A program made the position numbers and the translations under genes. The notes under the pieces were generated by a model, which worked only from the letters and a program-made list of their open reading frames with translations, had not been told where the DNA came from and did not search any database. 38,289 nucleotides of DNA, taken from assembly GCA_020437545.1 (NCBI GenBank), contig JAGQWH010000004.1:1-38289 (forward strand), in the 5' to 3' direction. The stretch's first letter is position 1; each line of letters starts with the position of its first letter. The DNA comes from Ignavibacteriota bacterium (GTDB lineage Bacteria; Bacteroidota; Ignavibacteria; Tepidaquicellales; Tepidaquicellaceae). Below, piece by piece: positions 8,193-15,250 of this stretch.

Positions 8193-9419
8193 ATGAACGA
8201 CAGAAAAGAATTAATAAAATTAAAATGCGACCTGCTGCTTAATGGTCTGAGATTAAATGAATTAAGAAGTGATCTCGTGGAAACACAGGGATGGGAAAAA
8301 GACAGAGCTGCATGTTTCCTGCCGGCTGAATTAAAGATGCCTGAAGATGTATTCGTTCAGGTAAGGGAAAATCCTGAAGCTAATTTTAGGTTAAGGATCT
8401 CAGGTTCAGATGTAGTCATAGAAGATAGATCAAATAACGAGATATGCCGCGGTGAGTTTGTTTCACTTCCACCATTCTCAAAAAATTATACTAACGATCT
8501 TACTCCTTTCGAGAAGATAGTTGTTTATAACGGAATCTGTAATCTGAATTTCACATGGAATTATTACTGTGATTATTTCAGAACAAAGACAGAATGCAGA
8601 TTCTGTAATCTAACTCCGGCTCAGGATTTTTATCCGGATGAAAATATTTCAAATGCAAGAAAAACAGCTTCTCAGGTTGCAGACGTGATCGAAGCTGCAA
8701 AAAAATATCATACTGATCCTAAGTCAATTCTTACAAGAGGTACACCGGCTGATAAACAGGGACTCGGCGGAACGGTTCAGATACTTGAAGAGCTCTCGGC
8801 TAGATTTCCATACACAAATGACAGAGAGAGAACCAAACTTCTGATGACAGTATCTCCGACCAAAAAAATAGAAGAAGTGAAGTTACTTCATGATCTTGGA
8901 CTTCATTCGGTTTCATTTAACTTTGAAGTCTTTGATAAAGGATACTGGAAAGCTATTGTGCCTGGTAAAGATAAGAATATCGGAAGAGAGCTTTGGGAAG
9001 AATCTCTTGTTGATGCAGTAAAGCATTTCGGACCTGGCAGAGTTTTCTCGGCAATGATAGCAGGGCTTGAGCCGAGACAAACTCTTATTGAAGGTGTCCA
9101 CTGGTGCTGCGACAGAGGTATCATCCCTATTATAGTGCCGTTTAGTCCGGAGACAGGTAGTCAGTTTGAAGGTTTCAGACCGCCTACATTTAACTGGATG
9201 ATGGACACAACCACTCAGGCTGCAGAAATAATCGGAGAAAAACTCCCGTTCATAAATACTGAAGAATACTGGGATCTTGATGCTCCGATCTGCGCTGAAT
9301 GTTTTACCGGTGGATTTCTTTTTGATGTGATCAAAGAGAATGCAGGACTCAGGGATTACCATTCAGGCAATGAATTAAGTATAAATGTAATTCCGGCACA
9401 GGCAGTTAAAGTTGATTAA
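8193..9419 (+). CDS. Radical SAM enzyme with C-x9-C-x8-C-x2-C motif (paralog A), putative peptide modifier
   Basis: 408 residues, cytoplasmic. The first ~110 residues form a separate N-terminal region, possibly for substrate binding. Then come C116, C126, C135 and C138; C126/C135/C138 form a C-x8-C-x2-C motif ending in C-R-F-C-N, which reads as a [4Fe-4S]/SAM site with wider spacing than the usual C-x3-C-x2-C. Downstream features fit a radical SAM TIM barrel of the BioB/MoaA kind: G-T-P-A-D-K-Q-G-L-G-G, F-N-F-E-V-F, V-P-G-K-D, A-G-L-E-P and I-V-P-F-S-P. A late C367-x2-C370 pair, also present in paralog B, could bind a second cluster. No SPASM or cobalamin-binding domain is evident. The gene lies 180 bases after the repeat-peptide gene and 25 bases before a META-domain gene. 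The reaction is unknown; modification of the upstream peptide is inferred from position only. Confidence 0.8.
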   Translation: MNDRKELIKLKCDLLLNGLRLNELRSDLVETQGWEKDRAACFLPAELKMPEDVFVQVRENPEANFRLRISGSDVVIEDRSNNEICRGEFVSLPPFSKNYTNDLTPFEKIVVYNGICNLNFTWNYYCDYFRTKTECRFCNLTPAQDFYPDENISNARKTASQVADVIEAAKKYHTDPKSILTRGTPADKQGLGGTVQILEELSARFPYTNDRERTKLLMTVSPTKKIEEVKLLHDLGLHSVSFNFEVFDKGYWKAIVPGKDKNIGRELWEESLVDAVKHFGPGRVFSAMIAGLEPRQTLIEGVHWCCDRGIIPIIVPFSPETGSQFEGFRPPTFNWMMDTTTQAAEIIGEKLPFINTEEYWDLDAPICAECFTGGFLFDVIKENAGLRDYHSGNELSINVIPAQAVKVD

Positions 9420-9444
9420 ATTTTTAATTAAATCAAATAATATT

Positions 9445-10605
9445 ATGTTTAAAAATATAGTTTTTTTTATATTTGTTATTTTTTTTATGACAAAGAATAT
9501 TTCAGCTCAGGATCTTAATCCTGACAATACGCAGAGAGACAGTTCAGATTTTCTGATGAAGATGTTCAATGACGGTGTTGATTTTTATGCAAACGGAAAC
9601 GAACCGTTCTGGTCTATGGATCTTGCTTTTGATAAGTATTTGCGTTTTAATGTGCTGGATGGTGATTCAATCAATCTTGGTTCCGTAAAAGGCGAAAAAG
9701 CAATGGATGCAAATATTATGAGGTATGCTCAGAAAACAGATAATGGATTTTTCACAATGACCATTTATCAGCAGGAATGTTATGATGATATGTCAGGAGA
9801 AAAATTTGATTATAAAGTCATAGTCGAACTGAATAATCCCGGAGACGCGAATTATAAAAAGTATGAAGGCTGCGGAAACTATGTACCGGATTATAAACTG
9901 AACAGAACATGGATACTTAAAAAGCTGGGAGATAAAGATGCAGTGGATACTGATTATTCAAAAGGACTTCCCGATTTAACATTTGATGTTAAACAAAAGA
10001 GATTCAGCGGTAACGGTGGTTGTAACAGGATCATGGGATCTGTTTTTATTGAAGGCGGAACTTTAAGATTCGGAGAAGTAGCTTCGACAATGATGATGTG
10101 TCCGGATATTGAAATGGAAACTGAATTCACTAAAGCTCTTGCAAAAGTTACAAGTTATAAACTGACAGGAAATCAGCTTATACTTGAAAATCCTGATGAA
10201 TTGATTATGGTATTGTATGATCCGACTCTGGGATTCTCGGATAAAACCAAGGAAGAATTTGCAGACAGTTACAAGCTTAACGATACATGGGTGCTTGAAA
10301 AGATCAATGGCTCTTTTGCTCAGGAAAAGGATTACATGAAAGGTTTACCTACGATCGAGATCAGTATTGAGGATATGTCTGTAAAAGGAAACGGCGGATG
10401 CAATCAGATATCATGTACTTTTATTGCTGATAAGGAAAATATTAAATTCGGTCCAATAGCAGCTACAAGAATGGCTTGCCCGGGAAATTTTGAATCGGAT
10501 TTTCTTTCTGTACTTGAAAATGCTAATAAATATAAAATTGAAAATAACCGACTTTATCTAATGAATGATGAGATCACTCTGGCAGTTTTAAAGAAAACTG
10601 ATTAA
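9445..10605 (+). CDS. Secreted protein with two META (HslJ-like) domains
   Basis: 386 residues from the ATG at 9445. A TTG at 9412, overlapping the preceding gene, would add 11 residues before the signal peptide and is less likely. The signal peptide is MFKNIVFFIFVIFFMTKNIS, cut after A-Q near residue 22. Residues ~45-130 contain G-N-E-P-F-W-S, typical of a domain often found beside META domains. Two META/HslJ domains follow (about 140-250 and 265-386), each with L-N-x-T-W-x-L, G-N-G-G-C-N and an M-x-C-P or M-A-C-P signature. HslJ-type proteins sit in the envelope and are linked to stress or drug tolerance, but their biochemical role is unclear. The gene sits between the two radical SAM paralogs on the same strand with short gaps, so it is probably co-transcribed. 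It could be an envelope partner or immunity/binding protein for a peptide product; that is speculative. Confidence 0.8.
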   Translation: MFKNIVFFIFVIFFMTKNISAQDLNPDNTQRDSSDFLMKMFNDGVDFYANGNEPFWSMDLAFDKYLRFNVLDGDSINLGSVKGEKAMDANIMRYAQKTDNGFFTMTIYQQECYDDMSGEKFDYKVIVELNNPGDANYKKYEGCGNYVPDYKLNRTWILKKLGDKDAVDTDYSKGLPDLTFDVKQKRFSGNGGCNRIMGSVFIEGGTLRFGEVASTMMMCPDIEMETEFTKALAKVTSYKLTGNQLILENPDELIMVLYDPTLGFSDKTKEEFADSYKLNDTWVLEKINGSFAQEKDYMKGLPTIEISIEDMSVKGNGGCNQISCTFIADKENIKFGPIAATRMACPGNFESDFLSVLENANKYKIENNRLYLMNDEITLAVLKKTD

Positions 10606-10607
10606 AA

Positions 10608-10635
10608 CACAATACTCAATACTCAATACACAATA
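10608..10635 (+). repeat. Four 7-bp direct repeats before a start codon
   Basis: CACAATA, CTCAATA, CTCAATA and CACAATA run in tandem between the META gene and the ATG at 10643, ending 7 bases before it. They fill almost the whole spacer and occupy the ribosome-binding position. Copy-number slippage here would change spacing only. Confidence 0.75.
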
Positions 10636-10642
10636 CAAAAAA

Positions 10643-11872
10643 ATGACACTCGACGAATCCATAAGACTAAAAACCGAACTCTTAATAGACGGACTTACCA
10701 TCACAGATGAGGCTTTGACAACTGTCGGTCAGGGCGGACTTGAGAAAGTATTCTGGGTTTTTGAAATGACGCCATCGACTCACAAGGGAACAGGCGACGG
10801 CACCAGACCTTTGCCTAATGATATGCTTCTTCCGCATGATCTGTATGTGGATGTCAGATACAGTCCGGCTTCTCCTTTCAAAGTTCATAAGAGCGGAGAT
10901 ACCGTTGTACTTATGAAAAACAATAAAGAATTGTGTGAAGTTAAATGGCCGAAGAGACCTGATTTTTATGATAAGAAAACACGAAGCGGGGAGTCTATGA
11001 AGAAAGTCGCATCAATGAGAGGCGACTGCGGTCTGAGAGTTTGCTTTGATAATGCATGCACATATTTTGCAAAAGGGGAACAGTGTAAGTTTTGTAATAT
11101 AGTTCCGGCGAGACAGCGTAACCGTGATCATATTGTGACAATAAAAGAAGCAGAAGATATTTATGATGTTGTAAAAGAAGCGATAATTGATAATCCTGTC
11201 TGCTCTCATCTTGCAATGACAGCCGGCGCTGCAAAGGATGACGGACTGGGTAATCTGCCGAAGATACTTGAAAGATTAAAACCTTTACTTGAGGAGAAAT
11301 ATTTTCCAATTGTTACAGCAATAACTGCAACACGCAACAGGGAAGAGACGGAATATTTATGCTCGAGCGGTATTAGTTCGGTCGCATTCAATCTCGAGAT
11401 CTGGGATGAACAGATATTCTCTCAGATATGTCCCGGCAAAACAAGAAGAGTTGGAAGAGAGCGATGGATCGAATCATTAAAAGAAGCAAGAGATCTTCTG
11501 AAACCTGCGAGAGCTTTGAGTTCGTTTGTAGTAGGACTCGAACCAATGGAATCAGTACTGACGGGAATAGATTATTTGTCATCTGAAGGTATCTTCCCGA
11601 TCATGAGTCCGTTCATACCGATGGTAGGAACAGAATACGAAGGAAACCCCGCTCCAAAGTCACAATGGGTCTGGGATGTACACGAAAGAGCAACAGAGCT
11701 GATTCATAAAAACCTGCCTGAAGCATTCTGCGATGAAATATGGGACGGAGACATTGGCATCTGTCCGTCCTGCACTACAACTAAATTATTCTTTGATTTT
11801 ATGAGAAGAATAGTACCCAGAGATAATCCGAGAAGGTTAATGTCTAATGAGAGTGTGGAAGCGTATGTGTGA
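10643..11872 (+). CDS. Radical SAM enzyme with C-x9-C-x8-C-x2-C motif (paralog B), putative peptide modifier
   Basis: 409 residues, clearly paralogous to the enzyme at 8193 along its whole length. C129, C139, C148 and C151 repeat the C-x9-C-x8-C-x2-C spacing exactly (C-K-F-C-N-I at the end). Shared blocks are F-N-L-E-I-W, C-P-G-K-T-R-R-V-G-R-E, G-L-E-P-M, G-I-F-P-I-M-S-P-F-I-P and the late C374-x2-C377. It has an extra ~13 residues in the N-terminal region and an extra C134 in the motif. The N-terminal L-K-T-E-L-L-I-D-G-L pattern matches L-K-C-D-L-L-L-N-G-L in paralog A, so both may bind a related substrate. It is the last intact gene of the presumed unit 7801-11872. Two related but diverged enzymes in one operon could act one after the other or form a pair. 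No catalytic assignment is possible from sequence. Confidence 0.8.
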   Translation: MTLDESIRLKTELLIDGLTITDEALTTVGQGGLEKVFWVFEMTPSTHKGTGDGTRPLPNDMLLPHDLYVDVRYSPASPFKVHKSGDTVVLMKNNKELCEVKWPKRPDFYDKKTRSGESMKKVASMRGDCGLRVCFDNACTYFAKGEQCKFCNIVPARQRNRDHIVTIKEAEDIYDVVKEAIIDNPVCSHLAMTAGAAKDDGLGNLPKILERLKPLLEEKYFPIVTAITATRNREETEYLCSSGISSVAFNLEIWDEQIFSQICPGKTRRVGRERWIESLKEARDLLKPARALSSFVVGLEPMESVLTGIDYLSSEGIFPIMSPFIPMVGTEYEGNPAPKSQWVWDVHERATELIHKNLPEAFCDEIWDGDIGICPSCTTTKLFFDFMRRIVPRDNPRRLMSNESVEAYV

Positions 11873-11971
11873 TTAGATTAATTTCATAAACTAATTAATA
11901 GTACTTTTTTAAAATAATTCTTACTATTTTTAAACTGAAAATAATTTCAATTCTAATGTTAAGATGTTATT

Positions 11972-12091
11972 ATGAAAGTAAAGGAAGTAATAAAATTAAT
12001 TGAGAAAGACGGATGGTATCTTAAAGAAACCAAAGTTAGTCACAGACAATTACCAACCTCGATCAGTGATTCAGTTGAAGTGGCGGCTTAA
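11972..12091 (+). pseudogene. hicA-hicB deletion scar (HicA N-terminus fused to HicB C-terminus)
   Basis: A 39-codon frame in the 300-base gap between the radical SAM and DinB genes. Residues 1-26 read as the start of a HicA mRNA interferase (MKVKEVIKLIEKDGWYL, then S-H-R-Q with the catalytic-type His at 24), but the usual Gly before Ser-His is Val. Residues 27-39 (LPTSISDSVEVAA, then stop) match the typical end of HicB antitoxins. The simplest reading is that a hicA-hicB pair lost everything between these points in one internal deletion that kept the frame. The product should lack both toxin fold and DNA-binding antitoxin, so it is probably non-functional. The rest of 11873-12172 is AT-rich with nothing else recognisable. 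Confidence 0.65.
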
Positions 12092-12172
12092 ATCAATAAA
12101 TCTAATTTTTAATATTAAAAACTATATAGTTTTGAAAATTAAGAAAATCATTAAAGGCAGAATCCGCAAAAT

Positions 12173-12712
12173 ATGAAAGAAGAAATAATAAAACCTGAAA
12201 ATCTTTTCCTGGTCAAAGATATCCCCGGTTACACTCCTCATATAAGCAGGCTTCTCTGCATGATGAATTATGCAAGAGATGTTACAATTTCCTCTGTAAA
12301 AGGACTGACTGTAAAAGAACTGGACTTTCAACTGGATGAAAAAAGCAATTCCATCGGCGCGTTATTATTGCATATGGCTTCCGTTGAATTCTTTTATCAG
12401 AAAATTACCTTTGAAGAAAGAGATATTACGGAAGAAGAATTTAAAATCTGGGAAGCTGCATTGGATCTCGGTGAAAAAGGCCGTGAACAGATCAGGGGAA
12501 ATTCTCTGGATTATTATCTGAACCGGCTTGAAGAGATCAGAAATCAAACAAATAAATTATTCAAAGAGAAGGATGATGCCTGGCTTCATAAAGAGTCAGA
12601 ACTTTGGGGTCAAACAGGTAATAATTACTTTATGTGGTTTCATACATTTGAAGATGAGATAAATCACAGAGGACAAATCAATTTTATCAGAAAACGTATC
12701 ATTTCAGCATAG
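12173..12712 (+). CDS. DinB-like four-helix-bundle protein
   Basis: 179 residues, no signal peptide. The pattern is that of the DinB/DUF664 superfamily: an N-terminal region leading to a helix with L-L-L-H-M-A-S-V-E (first metal-type His near residue 67), a charged middle, W-F-H-T-F-E-D-E-I-N-H-R-G-Q-I near the end (His residues near 155 and 163), then a final helix. These proteins often bind a divalent metal through three His and many are thiol-dependent transferases or hydrolases, but substrates vary. The protein is slightly longer than the usual 150-170 residues. It stands alone, 81 bases after the hicAB scar, and ends at a bidirectional terminator. A specific function cannot be given. Confidence 0.75.
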   Translation: MKEEIIKPENLFLVKDIPGYTPHISRLLCMMNYARDVTISSVKGLTVKELDFQLDEKSNSIGALLLHMASVEFFYQKITFEERDITEEEFKIWEAALDLGEKGREQIRGNSLDYYLNRLEEIRNQTNKLFKEKDDAWLHKESELWGQTGNNYFMWFHTFEDEINHRGQINFIRKRIISA

Positions 12713-12758
12713 TTTTATTTTTTTGAATTGGTAAATTCACATTGTTGTTTATATAAAT

Positions 12759-12791
12759 AAGACCGGAAGTATTTCTACTTCCGGTCTTTTT
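12759..12791. terminator. Bidirectional intrinsic terminator between convergent genes
   Basis: A perfect 13-bp stem (AAGACCGGAAGTA at 12759-12771, complement 12776-12788) with a 4-base loop. A T-run follows on the plus strand (12787-12791) and a T/A-rich tail on the minus strand. It separates the DinB-like gene (plus) from the secreted-protein gene ending at 12817 (minus). Confidence 0.9.
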
Positions 12792-12816
12792 ATTTACGCT
12801 ATGTAAAGTATTAATT

Positions 12817-14178
12817 TTATTTTACAAGTATCATCTTTTTCACCTGAGTGAAATCTTTATTTCCTTTGACTTCCAGTCTGTAGAAGTAAGATCCGCTTGA
12901 TAATGATGAACCATCAAAACTTACAGTATAATATCCTGAAGTCTTGAATTCATTAACTAATCTTGAAACTTCTCTTCCTGAATTATCAAAAACAGTTAAC
13001 ACAGTAAATCCGTCATTTGGTAATGAATATTCAATCTTAGTAGTGGGATTGAAAGGATTCGGATAGTTTTGTGATAATTTGAAATCCTGAGGAATTCCAA
13101 CATTAACTTCATTGGCTAAATTGAAATATTCAAAATTACCGTTGAAATCGATCTGCTTAAGTCTGTAGCTGTAAGATCCGGAAGCTAATCCCTTATCAGA
13201 ATATGAATAGGAATTCGGACTTGTTGTAGTTCCGTTACCGGCAACTGTTCCGATCTTAGTCCATTCATTTTCTGTTGCTGATCTTTCGATCTCAAATTCA
13301 GAATTGTTGATCTCTGAAGAAGTTGTCCAGCTAAGATCTACGTCATTTCCTGTTGTTGTAGCAACAAATGAAGTAAGTTCAACCGGAAGAGGGTCATTTG
13401 AAGTAACCCAACCAACTAAAGCATTTAAAGCATCACCAAAACCGCCGTCAAAATATCTGGGATCAACGAACATAGTAGCGGTGAGGTAAACATCATCAAT
13501 GTGACCGATCGCGGCTAAAGTATCAAGATCACCGTGATTCTGATATTTGTATAAAGATACTCCGCCTGCAAACATAGAACTGCCATCAGGCCAGTAACCG
13601 CCGCCAGGTACAGTTGATAATAAATTTCTGGTATTTGAAATGTCAATGTTTGTTCCTGTTACGGATGGTGAACTTGTTCCCGGTGCATTATCCACTCTGT
13701 AGATAAATTTACAGTAAGTCTCGGCAAATTCCAGATCTCTGCCATTACTTCCTGATCTGCTGTAGTTATATCCCTGATCGGCACCGATACTGACTAATTT
13801 CTTTTTAGTTACCATTGTTCCGGAAGACAGCCAGGCTTTTAACTGACCTCTTGCTGTTGCTCCGAGATATCTTCTGTTGCCTGTGTCAAAACTGGTTTCC
13901 TGAAGAATTATCAGGTCATAACTGGTTAGATCCGGTAAAGAAGTGGAAGTGTCAACTGTAATCATAGTATAACCTCCGACAGCTGCTGGAAGATATTTTC
14001 TTAGAGTATCTCTGTCTGCATCTCTTTTAACACTTGTTCCGGCAGAATCATGCACAATGACCAATACATTTGATCCTGAAGTTGAGTTTACGGATGAATT
14101 ATCCGCAGTTGTAAATGAGTAAAACAGAAAAGCCAGAGCTAATACCGGTAAAAAATAGATAGGTAGTTTTGATTTCAT
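12817..14178 (-). CDS. Secreted protein with amidotransferase-like N-domain, Fn3-like domain and T9SS tail
   Basis: 453 residues. The signal peptide includes I-Y-F-L-P-V-L-A-L-A-F-L-F-Y-S-F, and the start is supported by a purine-rich GGAAAG stretch before the ATG. Residues ~38-260 look like a Rossmann-type glutamine-amidotransferase-like (ThuA/GATase-like) fold: N-V-L-V-I-V-H-D-S-A-G at the start, then Y-D-L-I-I-L-Q-E-T near residue 90 and W-P-D-G-S-S-M-F. The expected catalytic Cys-His pair is not obvious, so it may be a non-catalytic binding version. Residues ~265-355 are a fibronectin-III-like domain (V-D-L-S-W-T-T-S-S-E). The last ~85 residues are a T9SS-like sorting domain starting N-Y-P-N-P-F-N-P-T-T-K-I-E-Y and ending K-K-M-I-L-V-K. 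It is expected to be exported across the outer membrane and surface-attached or released. Monocistronic. Confidence 0.75.
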   Translation of the reverse strand: MKSKLPIYFLPVLALAFLFYSFTTADNSSVNSTSGSNVLVIVHDSAGTSVKRDADRDTLRKYLPAAVGGYTMITVDTSTSLPDLTSYDLIILQETSFDTGNRRYLGATARGQLKAWLSSGTMVTKKKLVSIGADQGYNYSRSGSNGRDLEFAETYCKFIYRVDNAPGTSSPSVTGTNIDISNTRNLLSTVPGGGYWPDGSSMFAGGVSLYKYQNHGDLDTLAAIGHIDDVYLTATMFVDPRYFDGGFGDALNALVGWVTSNDPLPVELTSFVATTTGNDVDLSWTTSSEINNSEFEIERSATENEWTKIGTVAGNGTTTSPNSYSYSDKGLASGSYSYRLKQIDFNGNFEYFNLANEVNVGIPQDFKLSQNYPNPFNPTTKIEYSLPNDGFTVLTVFDNSGREVSRLVNEFKTSGYYTVSFDGSSLSSGSYFYRLEVKGNKDFTQVKKMILVK

Positions 14179-14420
14179 TTTTCTTTCCTTTCTTAATTTT
14201 TTGATTTTTTTAAAAAATAAAAATCTTAGTAATACACCATTATCTTAAATTCGATAGTGAAATGGTTTTTACTAAAATTTTTTGTAGGTAGAAAGTATAA
14301 AAGGTATGATTTAAAATTTCAAGTCTTTTTTGAAATTATATTAAATAAAATATTTCAGTTAAAATTAATTTGAAATTTCTTAACCGGTTAAAAATTTTTA
14401 AAGATTATAAATTAAGACAA

Positions 14421-14999
14421 TCAATTCTTCACGGCTTTTTCAATATTTCTGTCAGGTATAAGCCAGAGAACGGCAGTTGCAAAGAATAAAAATCCGGAGA
14501 TATAATAATTTATATAAGCAAGCGGAATAGCGATTGTATATGCTGCTATTGAGATCATTTCTTTTTTAAATAATTTTTTCATTGCTTTCTTTATATGCGA
14601 ATTATCATCAAGACTATTCTCAATTACTTTCTGAAGAATGAAATAAGCAAATCCGCATAACAAAAGTAAAACAGCATACAATGCTACTGTATTGGATTCG
14701 AAATGATTCTCACCCATCCAGCCCGTTACAAAAGGAATCAGTGAAAGCCAGAATAACAGATTAAGATTTGCCAGCATTATAGACGGATTCACATTTGAGA
14801 TTGTATGAAGAAGATGATGATGATTTCCCCAGTAAATTCCAAGATACAAAAAGCTGAGCAGGTAACTTATAAACACAGGTATTAAAGGGGTAAGATTTTC
14901 CCAGCCGGAACCGTGAGGTACTTTCATTTCAAGAACCATTATTGTAATTATAATGGCAAGTACTCCGTCACTGAATGCTTCAAGTCTGTTTTTAGACAT
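14421..14999 (-). CDS. TMEM175-family potassium channel-like membrane protein
   Basis: 192 residues with about five to six membrane helices. The N-terminal R-L-E-A-F-S-D-G-V-L-A-I-I-I-T-I matches the diagnostic R-x3-F-S-D motif of the TMEM175/DUF1211 family, whose bacterial members (about 200 residues) form tetrameric potassium channels. A second family-like feature is W-G-N-H-H-H-L-L in the third helix region. Length and topology agree with bacterial TMEM175. The gene stands alone on the minus strand with 242 bases of AT-rich spacer downstream and 251 upstream, neither with a recognisable feature. It likely sits in the inner membrane; actual ion selectivity is inferred from family. Confidence 0.85.
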   Translation of the reverse strand: MSKNRLEAFSDGVLAIIITIMVLEMKVPHGSGWENLTPLIPVFISYLLSFLYLGIYWGNHHHLLHTISNVNPSIMLANLNLLFWLSLIPFVTGWMGENHFESNTVALYAVLLLLCGFAYFILQKVIENSLDDNSHIKKAMKKLFKKEMISIAAYTIAIPLAYINYYISGFLFFATAVLWLIPDRNIEKAVKN

Positions 15000-15250
15000 A
15001 TTGATTTTTTAGTTTAGTGATTGCCAATATCCGGAATTTCAATAAATATTAAAATATAATTTTGACTGACTTTCCCGGTATAAGCCGTTTCTATATTACA
15101 GTTAGTTGAGACTTTAATGATTTATAACAGATTGAATTATCTTATGCAAGAATTTTCTCTGAGATACTTTGCGAAATATGTAATTCTGTAATCTTACACT
15201 GCATTATTTAATAATAATCTTTATTTTGACCAATAAAATAATTCAAAAGA

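Noticed and set aside
9412-9444. Start of the META-domain gene at TTG 9412, overlapping the preceding gene
   Set aside because: The ATG at 9445 starts directly with a well-formed signal peptide; the extra 11 residues would be a poor N-terminal extension.
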